NCBI RefSeq assembly: GCF_000321045.1
Contig: NZ_HE578946.1
Location: 134,791-198,790, forward strand
DNA from: Phytobacter massiliensis JC163
GTDB taxonomy: Bacteria > Pseudomonadota > Gammaproteobacteria > Enterobacterales > Enterobacteriaceae
Direction: 5' to 3'
Length of the DNA stretch: 64,000 nt
Part shown: positions 46,983 through 58,033 of the stretch, piece by piece
Layout: each line of letters opens with the position of its first letter
How positions within the stretch are numbered: position 1 is the first letter of the stretch
The notes under the pieces: model-generated
Database searches by the model: none
The model's input: only the letters and a program-made list of their open reading frames with translations
Told to the model about the DNA's origin: nothing
Translations under genes and position numbers: made by a program

Positions 46983-47351
46983 CTAATAGTCACGCGCCTC
47001 CAGCGCCTTGAGTTCGTCCTCGGCCTCTTTCAGCTTGTGTTCGCGTTTACTGATTTTATCCGCATCGCCTTTCGCTTTTGCCTCGGCTAACTCGTGGCGA
47101 CGTTCGGCGATCTCTTCTCGCTGCTCAGCGATTTTATGCTGATGATTCGCGCGTAGCTCGCTGTCAGAACAGTTAGCGCGCACTTCACGCAGCGCCTTAT
47201 TCAGGCCATCGATCCGGCTCTGATTATGGTGCTTTTCGGCATAGCTGATTTCACGTTGAATCTCCTGCTCCTTTTCCTGACAGAGGGATGCGGCCTGTGA
47301 GGCCGCGCTCAACGAGAAAAAGGTAAGCGCCAGTGCGATGCGGTATTTCAT
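46983..47351 (-). CDS. yqjC: DUF1090 periplasmic protein YqjC
   Basis: A 122-residue protein with a signal peptide (MKYRIALALTFFSLSAASQA, cleavage probably at AASQA-AS) followed by a highly charged, probably coiled-coil region. Two cysteines remain in the mature part (LCQEKEQ, ANCSDSE) and could form a disulphide. It matches E. coli YqjC at the same length. Function unknown. It leads the yqjCDEK unit, with yqjD 37 bases downstream. Confidence 0.92.
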   Translation of the reverse strand: MKYRIALALTFFSLSAASQAASLCQEKEQEIQREISYAEKHHNQSRIDGLNKALREVRANCSDSELRANHQHKIAEQREEIAERRHELAEAKAKGDADKISKREHKLKEAEDELKALEARDY

Positions 47352-47497
47352 AATTGAAACCTTCCGTTGTTGGCTGGCGTTAACTGTTAGCGCCAGCATC
47401 CAGTGACATAACATGGACTCCGGTTCCCTTTACACAAGCATAGATGGTGAAAAGCTAAAGCACCAAAGTAAGTGAAAAGATTCAGAATCCAGGAAAT

Positions 47498-47881
47498 TCA
47501 CCCAAGGCGATGGGTTGTTCCCCGCAGGCGATTAAGCCAGGCGGCGGTCTGGCTGTCATCGTCCTGTTGGGCGATGATATAGCCGTGGGGCAGGGATTTA
47601 TCCAGCACCGCTTTCGCGGCGGCGCTTTGCGCGCTGGATTCAAACTTAATCAGCAGCGTGTCGTTAAGCGGCGTGATGCTTTTGAAATGAATGCCGTTTG
47701 CGTCGAGATGGTGCCAGATGGAGAACCCATCCGGCACGCTAACGTTCTGGGCGATAGGGCGGATCGCCAGCGTAGACTCACGGTTTTGCAGCGTTACCCA
47801 GCCGAAAAAAAGCGAACAAAACAGCGCCACGGCGGCGACGCTGGTGACGAGTCGGCGTAAAAAAGGACGTTGCGATTCCAT
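47498..47881 (-). CDS. mzrA: EnvZ/OmpR modulator MzrA
   Basis: A 127-residue inner membrane protein with one N-terminal span (about residues 11-31) and a periplasmic domain. In E. coli MzrA contacts EnvZ and links CpxAR to the EnvZ/OmpR osmosensing system. It is 3 bases after yqjA, so the two are cotranscribed; the pair is CpxR-controlled in E. coli. The start MESQRPFLRRLVTSVAAVAL shows a basic N-terminus before the span. Confidence 0.92.
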   Translation of the reverse strand: MESQRPFLRRLVTSVAAVALFCSLFFGWVTLQNRESTLAIRPIAQNVSVPDGFSIWHHLDANGIHFKSITPLNDTLLIKFESSAQSAAAKAVLDKSLPHGYIIAQQDDDSQTAAWLNRLRGTTHRLG

Positions 47882-47884
47882 GTC

Positions 47885-48547
47885 TTAACCCCGGTTTCCG
47901 TATTTTTTCTTCCATAGCATTACCAGTGAGCCCACCAGCCCAATGACCAGCAGAACCACGGGTAGCAGCATCAGACACGACATCAGCGCATCTTCATATT
48001 TGCGAAACACCGGCGTAATGCCCAGCAAATAGCCCAGCGTCGTTAAAATCAGTACCCACAGCAGCCCGCTCATCCAGTTGAAGAACTGGAACCGCGCGTT
48101 GTTCAGACCGGAGAGCCCGGCAATGGTCGGCAACAGCGTACGGACAAAGGCGATAAACCGGCCCATCAGCAGGGCGGAAAGGCCGTGCTTGTGGAAAAGG
48201 TGGTGCGCCCGTTGATGGTAGTGGGCGGGCAGATGGGAGAGCCAGTTCTGCACAATGCGGGTATTACCAAGCCACCTTCCCTGTATATAGCTGAGCCAGC
48301 AGCCGAGGCTGGCCGCCGCCGTGAGCAGCAGGATCGTTTGCGGGTAGCCCATCGCGCCCTTGGAAATCAGCACGCCTACCAGAATCAGTAAACTGTCGCC
48401 GGGCAGGAACGCCGCAGGAAGAAGGCCATTCTCAAGAAATAAAATGACAAACAATACAAAGTAGAGCATGCCGATCATGGACGGGTTGGCCAGGGTTTCG
48501 AAATCCTGGCTCCACAAGGCATGCAGCAATTGGCTTAAAAGTTCCAT
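47885..48547 (-). CDS. yqjA: DedA family membrane protein YqjA
   Basis: A 220-residue DedA-family inner membrane protein with family landmarks [40 protein letters not shown] and [20 protein letters not shown]. With its paralogue YghB it supports membrane potential, cell division and drug or alkaline tolerance; recent work on the family suggests lipid flipping. The conserved Glu and Arg residues of DedA proteins are visible. First gene of yqjA-mzrA. Confidence 0.94.
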   Translation of the reverse strand: MELLSQLLHALWSQDFETLANPSMIGMLYFVLFVILFLENGLLPAAFLPGDSLLILVGVLISKGAMGYPQTILLLTAAASLGCWLSYIQGRWLGNTRIVQNWLSHLPAHYHQRAHHLFHKHGLSALLMGRFIAFVRTLLPTIAGLSGLNNARFQFFNWMSGLLWVLILTTLGYLLGITPVFRKYEDALMSCLMLLPVVLLVIGLVGSLVMLWKKKYGNRG

Positions 48548-48835
48548 TCACTATTCCTGGTACATCGGTTTACGGCACGTCAGTTACGGTCAAACAGCAC
48601 GGCGAATTTAATTATCATGACATTATGGTCGCTCGTGGCACATCCTGCTGCCTGACAGACATAACAACGCGGTGAGCAAGCACTAACTCACGAAGTGGCA
48701 AAATTACGTCTAATTGTAACAAATGCCCTTCTTTTGCGTCAGAGAAATTACGCGATATCAGAAAATGATTTTGCTTTGCGGAGGGTAGGGAGGCGAGGGT
48801 ATTTACAAACGCTGACACTCTATACTTTTTGCTTA
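48548..48835. promoter_or_regulatory. Intergenic region upstream of yqjA
   Basis: About 290 bases between the divergent-facing end of exuR and the yqjA start. I see no convincing gene. The yqjA promoter must lie here; a CpxR site is expected from E. coli but no clear GTAAA-N5-GTAAA pair was found. The plus-strand openings near 48695 are chance frames. Confidence 0.4.
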
Positions 48836-48836
48836 C

Positions 48837-48874
48837 CCAAAAACGTCAGGCGCAGAGGGAATGCGCGCCTGACG
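48837..48874 (-). terminator. exuR terminator
   Basis: On the minus strand CGTCAGGCGC pairs with GCGCCTGACG around an 11-base loop and is followed by TTTTT. It starts 10 bases after the exuR stop. Confidence 0.92.
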
Positions 48875-48884
48875 ATAAAAGCTG

Positions 48885-49661
48885 TTATTTTGCGCCGCTT
48901 GCCGCTGTATCCAGGTGAACGACCGGGTTTTCAGCAAACAGATAGCGGTCGGCATTGAACTCGAAATCATCGCTGGTTTCGTTAAACAGCATCTGCTTGG
49001 TATTTTCCAGATGCTGCCACATTGCCAGTTTGGCGCCATGCGGGTCTTTGCGAATCAACGCTTTAAGGATTTGGTCATGATCGTCGCACCAGTTGTCCAC
49101 CGTGCGTAAATCAATGTGATCATGCAGTTTTTTCCAGTACGGGTTGTGAACGCGCTGAGTCCACATTTTTTCAACAATTGCCGCCAGCGCGCTATTTTGT
49201 GTCGCCAGCGCCACCTGAACGTGGAACTGCAGGTCCCATTCGGAGTCGCGGAAGCACTTCTCTTTGCGCGCCTTCTCCTGGATTTCCATCAGCTTCATGA
49301 TGTCCTGCTTGGTCACCTGCGTTGCGGCGAACTCGGCGATGTTGCTTTCAATAAGCTGACGGGCCTGCAACAGCTCAAACGGACCGTAGTTGGCGAACTC
49401 AAGGTTCTCATCCGGCGCCTGGGTATGGCGTGGCTGATTGGCGATAACATGGATACCCGAACCTTTACGGACTTCAACGTAGCCTTCAACTTCAAGCATG
49501 ATGATGGCTTCGCGAACCACGGTACGGCTAACGCTTTTTTCGTCGGCAATAAAACGTTCAGCAGGAAGTTTGTCGCCGACAAGATAGACGCCTTGCTCGA
49601 TGCGGCTTTTCAGCTCAGCGGCAAGCTGCTGGTACAAACGGCGTGATTCGGAGATTTCCAT
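48885..49661 (-). CDS. exuR: Hexuronate operon repressor ExuR
   Basis: GntR-family repressor of the FadR subfamily (258 residues). A winged helix-turn-helix lies at about residues 8-75 ([20 protein letters not shown]), followed by an all-helical FCD effector domain with the metal-ligand-like histidine in [14 protein letters not shown]. ExuR represses exuT, uxaCA and its own gene; galacturonate or glucuronate products lift repression. An ExuR-like site lies 32-48 bases upstream. Confidence 0.95.
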   Translation of the reverse strand: MEISESRRLYQQLAAELKSRIEQGVYLVGDKLPAERFIADEKSVSRTVVREAIIMLEVEGYVEVRKGSGIHVIANQPRHTQAPDENLEFANYGPFELLQARQLIESNIAEFAATQVTKQDIMKLMEIQEKARKEKCFRDSEWDLQFHVQVALATQNSALAAIVEKMWTQRVHNPYWKKLHDHIDLRTVDNWCDDHDQILKALIRKDPHGAKLAMWQHLENTKQMLFNETSDDFEFNADRYLFAENPVVHLDTAASGAK

Positions 49662-49692
49662 ATATGCTCCAGGTGAGGTAAGGCAATAATAG

Positions 49693-49709
49693 ATTTGTTA
49701 TACCACTTT
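49693..49709 (-). promoter_or_regulatory. ExuR-like operator upstream of exuR
   Basis: ATTTGTTATACCACTTT resembles the A/T-flanked GGTATACC-type dyad bound by ExuR and UxuR. Its place just before the exuR start suggests autoregulation. Confidence 0.55.
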
Positions 49710-49735
49710 TACACCCTTCTCACCACAACAGGGAA

Positions 49736-49766
49736 TGAAAAAGCCGCCCGGTTTTAGCGGGCGGCC
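49736..49766 (-). terminator. exuT terminator
   Basis: On the minus strand GCCGCCCG pairs with CGGGCGGC around CTAAAAC and is followed by TTTTT. It lies 32 bases after the exuT stop. Confidence 0.92.
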
Positions 49767-49797
49767 TGGGGGGAGAGCAGGATAATCAACGCATTAA

Positions 49798-51099
49798 CTA
49801 ACTTTGCGTGGCGGGCCCGCCTACCGATTTTTCTTTCTCCAGTTCGCTGATCGGTTTGCTTTTCAGCACCGTCCAGATAACTAGTGCGCCCATCAGGTCA
49901 AACAGCGCCAGAACTGCGAACAGCGGGCTAAAGCCGATAGTGTCGGCCAGCGCACCGACCACCAGAGCAAACATGGTGCTCGCGGTCCATGCCGCCATCC
50001 CGGTCAGACCGTTGGCGGTCGCCACTTCGTTACGTCCAAATACGTCAGAGGAGAGGGTAATCAGCGCGCCAGAGAGAGACTGGTGAGCGAAGCCGCCAAC
50101 GCACAGCAGCGCAATGGCAATATACGGGCTGGTGAACAGGCCGATCATCCCTGGGCCAATCATCAGCAGCGCGCCCATGGTGACAACCATTTTACGGGAC
50201 ACGATCAGGTTAACGCCAAACCAGCGCTGGAACAGCGGCGGCAGGTAACCCCCCACGATACAGCCCAGGTCAGCGAACAGCATCGGCATCCAGGCGAACA
50301 TGGCGATCTCTTTCAGGTTAAAGCCGTAAACCTTAAACATGAACAGCGGGATCCAGGCGTTGAACGTACCCCAGGCCGGTTCTGCCAGGAAACGCGGCAG
50401 AGCGATACCCCAGAACTGACGGGTGCGGACGATCTGCCACGGCGTCATTTTCTTCGCGTTATTGGTCTGATGCTGAGACTCCTGACCGCTAATAATGTAG
50501 TCGCGCTCTTCGTCGGTGAGTTTTTTCTGATCGCGCGGGTTTTTATAGAACACCAGCCACATCATCGCCCAGGCGAAGCTCAGTACGCCGGAGATAATGA
50601 AGGCCATCTCCCAGCTGTGCATCACGATGGCCCAGACCACCAGCGGCGGCGCAATCATTGCACCAATAGAAGAGCCGACGTTAAAGTAGCCTACCGCGAT
50701 AGAACGCTCTTTCGCCGGGAACCACTCGGAGCTGGCTTTCAGACCCGCCGGAATCATTGCCGCTTCGGCAGCGCCTACTGCGCCACGCGCCAGCGCCAGA
50801 CCGCCCCAGCTACCCGCCAGCGCAGTCGCGCCGCAGAAAATAGCCCAAGTGATGGCGAAGAAAGCATAGCCGATTTTGGTGCCCAGAATGTCCAGCACAT
50901 AGCCGGCGACGGGCTGCATAATGGTATAAGCCGCGGAATAGGCCGCAATAATATAGGAGTACTGCTGGGTGGAAATATGCAGCTCTTCCATCAGGGTGGG
51001 CGCGGCCGCCGCCACGGTGTTACGCGTCAGGTAACCCAGCACGGTGCCCAGGGTCACCAGCGCTATCATATACCAACGTAAGCCTTTAATTTTACGCAT
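49798..51099 (-). CDS. exuT: Hexuronate transporter ExuT
   Basis: Major facilitator superfamily symporter (433 residues) for galacturonate and glucuronate. About twelve spans; landmarks are LGYLTRNTVAAAAPTLMEEL, AGYVLDILGTKIGYAF and ASSEWFPAKERSIAVGYFNV. It ends in a short hydrophilic tail (KSKPISELEKEKSVGG). It matches E. coli ExuT, which starts at the same MRKIKGLRWYMI. It is divergent from uxaCA across a 456-base control region. Confidence 0.95.
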   Translation of the reverse strand: MRKIKGLRWYMIALVTLGTVLGYLTRNTVAAAAPTLMEELHISTQQYSYIIAAYSAAYTIMQPVAGYVLDILGTKIGYAFFAITWAIFCGATALAGSWGGLALARGAVGAAEAAMIPAGLKASSEWFPAKERSIAVGYFNVGSSIGAMIAPPLVVWAIVMHSWEMAFIISGVLSFAWAMMWLVFYKNPRDQKKLTDEERDYIISGQESQHQTNNAKKMTPWQIVRTRQFWGIALPRFLAEPAWGTFNAWIPLFMFKVYGFNLKEIAMFAWMPMLFADLGCIVGGYLPPLFQRWFGVNLIVSRKMVVTMGALLMIGPGMIGLFTSPYIAIALLCVGGFAHQSLSGALITLSSDVFGRNEVATANGLTGMAAWTASTMFALVVGALADTIGFSPLFAVLALFDLMGALVIWTVLKSKPISELEKEKSVGGPATQS

Positions 51100-52968
<1,869 letters not shown>

Positions 52969-52985
52969 GGCCGTTTGAGGTTGAT

Positions 52986-54473
52986 ATGCAATACATCAAG
53001 ATCCACTCGCTGGATAACGTCGCGGTAGCGCTGGCGGATCTCGCGCAAGGCACGGAAGTCGTTGTTGACGGTCAGGAAATACGGCTTCCCCAGGCGGTAT
53101 CCCGCGGGCATAAATTTGCTCTGCAGGCCATCGCCACAGGGGAAAATGTCATCAAGTACGGCCTGCCGATTGGGCATGCAACAACGGATATCGCCGCAGG
53201 CGAACATATCCATTCCCACAATGCGCGCACCAATCTGAGCGATCTGGATGAGTATAGCTATCAACCCGATCTTATTGATGAAAGCGCGCCGGCGGGAGAT
53301 CGCGATGTTGAGATCTATCGCCGGGCGAACGGCGAGGTGGGCATCCGCAATGAGCTGTGGATCCTGCCGACGGTGGGCTGCGTCAACGGCATTGCCCGCC
53401 AGATCCAGACCCGCTTTCTGAAAGAGACCCATAACGCCGAAGATATTGATGGTGTGCATCTGTTCAGCCATACCTATGGCTGCTCACAGCTTGGCGACGA
53501 TCACATCAACACCCGCACCATGCTGCAAAACATGGTGCGCCACCCGAACGCGGGCGCGGTGCTGGTGATTGGTCTCGGCTGCGAAAATAACCAGGTCGAC
53601 GCCTTCCGTGAAACGCTAGGCGAGTACGATCCCGCACGCGTCCACTTTATGGTCTGCCAACACCAGGACGACGAAGTGGAAGCGGGCGTGGAGCAGCTGT
53701 ACGAACTGTACGAAGCGATGCGCCATGACAAACGCGAGCCGGGTAAACTGAGCGAGCTGAAATTCGGCCTGGAGTGCGGCGGCTCAGATGGCCTGTCCGG
53801 CATCACCGCAAACCCGATGCTGGGCCGCTTCTCTGACTTTGTTATCAGCAACGGTGGCACCACCGTGCTGACCGAAGTGCCGGAAATGTTCGGCGCAGAG
53901 CGGATCCTGATGAGCCACTGTCGTGACGAAGAGACGTTTGAAAAGACCGTCACCATGGTGAACGACTTCAAACAGTACTTTATTGCGCACAATCAGCCGA
54001 TTTATGAAAACCCATCGCCGGGCAATAAGGCAGGCGGTATCACCACCCTGGAAGAGAAGTCGCTGGGCTGCACGCAAAAAGCGGGCGCCAGCCAGGTGGT
54101 TGATGTTCTGCGCTACGGTGAACGTCTTCAGCGCCACGGCCTTAACCTGCTGAGCGCGCCGGGCAACGACGCCGTCGCCACCAGCGCGCTGGCCGGCGCG
54201 GGCTGCCACATGGTGCTGTTCAGCACTGGTCGCGGTACGCCTTACGGCGGGTTTGTGCCGACGGTGAAAATTGCCACCAACAGTGAACTGGCGGCGAAGA
54301 AAAAGCACTGGATCGACTTCGACGCCGGCCAGCTTATTCACGGCAAAACCATGCCGCAACTGCTAAGCGAGTTTGTTGATGTGATTGTTGAATTCGCTAA
54401 CGGCAAGCAGACCTGCAACGAGCGTAACGAGTTCCGGGAACTGGCGATTTTCAAAAGCGGCGTCACCCTGTAA
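52986..54473 (+). CDS. uxaA: Altronate dehydratase UxaA
   Basis: Iron-dependent dehydratase (495 residues) that turns altronate into 2-keto-3-deoxygluconate. The N-terminal SAF-like domain (to about 95) is followed by the UxaA-family core with SHTYGCSQLGDDHINTRTML, ECGGSDGLSGITANPMLGRF, NPSPGNKAGGITTLEEKSLG and [16 protein letters not shown]. It is a paralogue of GarD, also in this window. It starts GTTTGAGGTTGAT before ATG and is cotranscribed with uxaC. uxaB is not in the window. Confidence 0.97.
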   Translation: MQYIKIHSLDNVAVALADLAQGTEVVVDGQEIRLPQAVSRGHKFALQAIATGENVIKYGLPIGHATTDIAAGEHIHSHNARTNLSDLDEYSYQPDLIDESAPAGDRDVEIYRRANGEVGIRNELWILPTVGCVNGIARQIQTRFLKETHNAEDIDGVHLFSHTYGCSQLGDDHINTRTMLQNMVRHPNAGAVLVIGLGCENNQVDAFRETLGEYDPARVHFMVCQHQDDEVEAGVEQLYELYEAMRHDKREPGKLSELKFGLECGGSDGLSGITANPMLGRFSDFVISNGGTTVLTEVPEMFGAERILMSHCRDEETFEKTVTMVNDFKQYFIAHNQPIYENPSPGNKAGGITTLEEKSLGCTQKAGASQVVDVLRYGERLQRHGLNLLSAPGNDAVATSALAGAGCHMVLFSTGRGTPYGGFVPTVKIATNSELAAKKKHWIDFDAGQLIHGKTMPQLLSEFVDVIVEFANGKQTCNERNEFRELAIFKSGVTL

Positions 54474-54542
54474 TAAGATTGCCTTTGTCGCACAGCAGGC
54501 GCGGTAGAGGGTAGTAAAACGAAGAAAGTAGTGGCGTTTCAG

Positions 54543-54580
54543 AAACGGCGTTTCATAATATGAAGCGCCGTTTGTTTTTT
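54543..54580 (+). terminator. uxaCA terminator
   Basis: AAACGGCGTTTCAT pairs with ATGAAGCGCCGTTT around AAT, with one mismatch, and is followed by GTTTTTT. It lies 70 bases after the uxaA stop. Confidence 0.92.
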
Positions 54581-54599
54581 CTCCTCACAAGGATCTTTC

Positions 54600-55154
54600 A
54601 TGTCCGCGTATTGGCTTGCCCAGGGCGTCGGCGTTATCGCCTTTCTTATCGGTATAACCACCTTTTTTAACCGCGATGAACGCCGCTTCAGGCTGCAGCT
54701 TGCTATCTACAGCGCCACCATTGGCGTGCACTTTTTTCTGATGGGGGCATGGCCTGCGGGGATGAGCGCTGAGCTTAATACGCTGCGCACGCTTGTCTCG
54801 ATGCGCACCCGTAACCTCTGGGTAATGATTGTTTTTATCGTGCTGACGCTGGTGCTTGGGCTGGCGAAACTGCAGCATGGCATGGAGCTGCTGCCGATTG
54901 CCGGTACGCTGGCCAGCACCTGGGCGCTGTTTCGCTGTAAGGGCTTAACGGTACGCTGCGTGATGTGGTGTGCGACGGCATGCTGGGTGATACATAACTT
55001 CTGGCTGGGATCGATCGGCGGCACGCTAATTGAAGGCAGTTTTCTGGTCATGAACGGCCTGAATATTATTCGCTTCCGGCGGATGCAAAAACGCGGTATC
55101 GACCCGTTTAAAGTCGAAACCGCGATGCAAAAAGAGACCCCCTCCGCCCGTTGA
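54600..55154 (+). CDS. ygjV: Membrane protein YgjV (YgjV/imp homologue)
   Basis: A 184-residue inner membrane protein with about six predicted short spans. Landmarks are WLAQGVGVIAFLIGITTFFN and HNFWLGSIGGTLIEGSFLVM. It matches E. coli YgjV, whose function is unknown. The start MSAYWLAQGV follows AAGGATCTTTC. It converges with sstT, 14 bases apart. Confidence 0.9.
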   Translation: MSAYWLAQGVGVIAFLIGITTFFNRDERRFRLQLAIYSATIGVHFFLMGAWPAGMSAELNTLRTLVSMRTRNLWVMIVFIVLTLVLGLAKLQHGMELLPIAGTLASTWALFRCKGLTVRCVMWCATACWVIHNFWLGSIGGTLIEGSFLVMNGLNIIRFRRMQKRGIDPFKVETAMQKETPSAR

Positions 55155-55168
55155 CGGAGGAGGGCGGA

Positions 55169-56413
55169 TTAATTACGCAGGGCGTTTTTCGCCAGTCGCT
55201 CTTCTTCGGCCATGCAGGCCGCGGCGGTGAACAGCGCGTCGGTGGAGGAGTTAAGCGCCGTTTCGCAGGAGTCCTGCAGAACGCCGATGATGAAACCAAC
55301 GGCGACAACCTGCATGGCGATTTCATTCGGGATGCCGAACATATTGCAGGCCAGCGGGATCAGCAGCAGCGAGCCGCCCGCCACACCGGATGCGCCGCAG
55401 GCGCAAAGCGAGGCGACCACGCTCAGCAGCAGCGCAGTCGGCAGGTCGACCCCAACGTTCAGGGTGTGTACCGCCGCCAGCGTCAGCACGGTGATGGTAA
55501 TAGCCGCGCCCGCCATATTGATGGTCGCTCCCAGCGGGATGGATACTGAATAGGTGTCGCGGTCCAGCTTAAGCTTCTCGCACAGGGCCATATTGACCGG
55601 AATGTTCGCCGCCGAACTGCGGGTGAAAAAGGCATACACGCCGCTTTCGCGCAGGCAGGTCAGCACCAGCGGATAAGGATTACGGCGGATTTGCCAGAAT
55701 ACCAGCAGCGGGTTAACAACCAGCGCGACCAGCAGCATGCAGCCTACCAGCACCACCAGCAGTTGCGCATAGCCCCACAGGGTGTCGAAACCGGTGGTGG
55801 CAAGCGTAGAGGCAACCAGGCCAAAGATACCTACCGGCGCAAAGCGGATAACCGCTTTCACAATAAAGGTCACGGCAGCCGCAAGGTCGTTGACCAGATT
55901 TTTGGTGGTGTCATTGCCGTGGCGCAGCGCAAAGCCCAGCCCGACGGCCCATACCAGAATGCCGATGTAGTTGGCGTTCAGCAGCGCGTCTATGGGGTTG
56001 GAAACCATGTTCAACAGCAGCCCACGCAGTACTTCGACAATGCCGGACGGCGGAGTGATATCTCCTGCGGCGCTGGCAAGATGGAGCGAGGAAGGGAACA
56101 GGAAGCTAAAAACAACAGCGACCAGCGCAGCGGAGAACGTGCCGATCAGATAGAGCACCAGAATCGGGCGAATGGTGGTTTTCTGCCCGTGCTGGTGGTT
56201 CGCAATAGAGGCCATCACCAGCATTAGCACCAGTACAGGGGCTACCGCTTTCAGCGCACCGACAAAAAGGGTACCCAGCAGGCCAACTGCAATCGCCGCG
56301 GGTTTTGATATCCAGGCCAGCAAAATGCCCAATACCAGCCCGATAAGTATTTGTTTAACAAGGCTGCCCTGAGCGATACGTTGCCACAAGCCAGCCGAAC
56401 GATGCGTCGTCAT
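55169..56413 (-). CDS. sstT: Serine/threonine:sodium symporter SstT
   Basis: Sodium-coupled serine and threonine importer (414 residues) of the dicarboxylate/amino acid:cation symporter (DAACS) family. The hallmark serine-rich motif is in [20 protein letters not shown], followed by [20 protein letters not shown] and [19 protein letters not shown]. The start [18 protein letters not shown] at 56413 matches E. coli; the ATG 30 bases upstream is less likely. Monocistronic. Confidence 0.96.
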   Translation of the reverse strand: MTTHRSAGLWQRIAQGSLVKQILIGLVLGILLAWISKPAAIAVGLLGTLFVGALKAVAPVLVLMLVMASIANHQHGQKTTIRPILVLYLIGTFSAALVAVVFSFLFPSSLHLASAAGDITPPSGIVEVLRGLLLNMVSNPIDALLNANYIGILVWAVGLGFALRHGNDTTKNLVNDLAAAVTFIVKAVIRFAPVGIFGLVASTLATTGFDTLWGYAQLLVVLVGCMLLVALVVNPLLVFWQIRRNPYPLVLTCLRESGVYAFFTRSSAANIPVNMALCEKLKLDRDTYSVSIPLGATINMAGAAITITVLTLAAVHTLNVGVDLPTALLLSVVASLCACGASGVAGGSLLLIPLACNMFGIPNEIAMQVVAVGFIIGVLQDSCETALNSSTDALFTAAACMAEEERLAKNALRN

Positions 56414-56620
56414 TCCTGAATCCTTACGTGAAATTGTGTCCATCCGGCAGGCGTTATATGTCGCCTTTATGTCCGGATGTAAATAGATGTTTGCAAGAGG
56501 GAGTATAAGGAAAGTATGACGATGGGGAAGAGTAAAATGCTGGATTTTACGTAGTGCGTCATGTTTTATAACTTTATTTTTACAATGGAGTGGTGGGATT
56601 CACGCAGTTGCGCCGGTTTT

Positions 56621-56766
56621 CCCCGGATGCGGCGTTGCCTTATCCGGGCTACCGCAAAGATTCGTAGCCCGGGTAAGCGTCAGCGCACCCGGGAATTCCC
56701 GGATGCGGCGTTGCCTTATCCGGGCTACCTAAAGATTCGCCCGGGCAAGCGTCAGCGCACCCGGGA
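56621..56766. repeat. BIME: tandem REP elements between sstT and alx
   Basis: CCGGATGCGGCGTTGCCTTA followed by TCCGGGCTAC occurs twice (56623 and 56699), each followed by an inverted GGGTAAGCGTCAGCGCACCC or GGGCAAGCGTCAGCGCACCC copy. This alternation of head and tail REP units with short linkers is a bacterial interspersed mosaic element. It ends 12 bases before the alx stop codon. Confidence 0.92.
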
Positions 56767-56777
56767 CATCCGCCTGT

Positions 56778-57746
56778 TTATTCAGCCAGCCTGCGTTTAT
56801 CGTTGCGGTGGTTAACCCACGCGTTGATAAGCAAGGTGGTGACCAGAATACCGCCCACTACGCCGAGGGAGATGGCAATCGGGATATGGTAGAAATCGAC
56901 AATCAGCATCTTGATGCCAATGAATACCAGAATCACCGACAGCCCGTATTTCAGCATTGTGAAACGCTCCGCGACGCCCGCCAGCAGGAAGTACATTGCG
57001 CGCAGGCCCAGGATAGCGAACAGGTTAGACGTCAGCACAATAAACGGGTCGGTAGTGACGGCAAAGATGGCCGGAATGCTGTCCACCGCGAAGATCACAT
57101 CGCTCAGCTCAACCAGAATCAGCACCAGCAGCAGCGGCGTGGCGAACAGCAGCCCGTTCTTGCGCACAAAAAAGTGCTCGTTTTCGATTTTATCCGTCAT
57201 GCGCAGATGGCTACGCAGCCAGCGCACCAGCGGTTTATCGCCAATTCCACCTTCGTCTTCTTTCGCCAGCGCCATCTTGATACCGGTGAACAGCAGGAAC
57301 GCGCCAAATACATACAGCAGCCATTCAAACTGCGAAATCAGCCAGCTACCGGCGAAAATCATGATGGTACGCAGGACAATGGCCCCCAGCACGCCATAGA
57401 CCAGCACGCGGCGTTGCAGCGCGGGCGGTACGGAGAAGTAGCTAAACAGCATCAGCCAGACAAAGACGTTATCCACCGCCAGCGCTTTTTCAATAAGGTA
57501 GCCGGTAAGGAACGCCAGCGCCTGAGGGTCCGCTACCGCGCGGCCTTCGTTTTGCGCCAGATACCACCAGAAGGCGGCATTAAACAGCAGGGAAAGGGTC
57601 ACCCAGACCAGTGACCAGACGGCCGCCTGCTTCATGGTCATCGAGTGCGCGCCGCGACGCCCCTGAAGCAGAAGGTCGATAGCCAGCATGATGACGACAA
57701 TAACAGCGAAGCCGCCCCACAGCAGTGGAGTACCAACAGTATTCAT
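56778..57746 (-). CDS. alx: TerC family manganese exporter Alx
   Basis: TerC-family inner membrane protein (322 residues) with about nine spans. The acidic metal-site motifs are in [19 protein letters not shown] and [20 protein letters not shown]. In E. coli Alx is induced at high pH and by manganese, and exports manganese. The start [13 protein letters not shown] at 57746 follows AAGGAATC; an ATG 36 bases upstream is too near the riboswitch terminator. Its long leader is a yybP-ykoY riboswitch. Confidence 0.96.
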   Translation of the reverse strand: MNTVGTPLLWGGFAVIVVIMLAIDLLLQGRRGAHSMTMKQAAVWSLVWVTLSLLFNAAFWWYLAQNEGRAVADPQALAFLTGYLIEKALAVDNVFVWLMLFSYFSVPPALQRRVLVYGVLGAIVLRTIMIFAGSWLISQFEWLLYVFGAFLLFTGIKMALAKEDEGGIGDKPLVRWLRSHLRMTDKIENEHFFVRKNGLLFATPLLLVLILVELSDVIFAVDSIPAIFAVTTDPFIVLTSNLFAILGLRAMYFLLAGVAERFTMLKYGLSVILVFIGIKMLIVDFYHIPIAISLGVVGGILVTTLLINAWVNHRNDKRRLAE

Positions 57747-57763
57747 AGTGAGATTCCTTACAG

Positions 57764-57969
57764 CAAAAACAAAAACGGCCAACGTCGAAAGACGCCAGCC
57801 GCTTGCTTTAGATGCAATGGGTCCTCGCCTTTCGGCAAGGTCTCACTTACGTCAGGTTATGACGCCCGGTAACCGGATGCTGTTCCACGCCCTTCAGACC
57901 GTAGTCTGAAATCAACGGGCGGGAGCATCGTAATGACGATCCACCGGCAATGAAGTTACTCCCCTTTGC
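57764..57969 (-). ncRNA. yybP-ykoY manganese riboswitch (alx leader, PRE element)
   Basis: Read on the minus strand, the leader opens AAAGGGGAGTAACTTCATTG, typical of the yybP-ykoY class and of the E. coli alx pH-responsive element. It contains the paired CAGACTACGGTCTG hairpin and TGAGACCTTGCCGAAAGGC, and closes with an expression platform: the hairpin GGCTGGCGTC/GACGTTGGCC (57800-57777) followed by TTTTTGTTTTTG. Manganese binding and slow transcription at high pH prevent termination in E. coli. The terminator ends 18 bases before the alx start. Confidence 0.92.
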
Positions 57970-58033
57970 TGGTAACAAAATATGACAGGATATTCATCCC
58001 GTCAATGCGATGTAACATACCTTTTACATAGCT

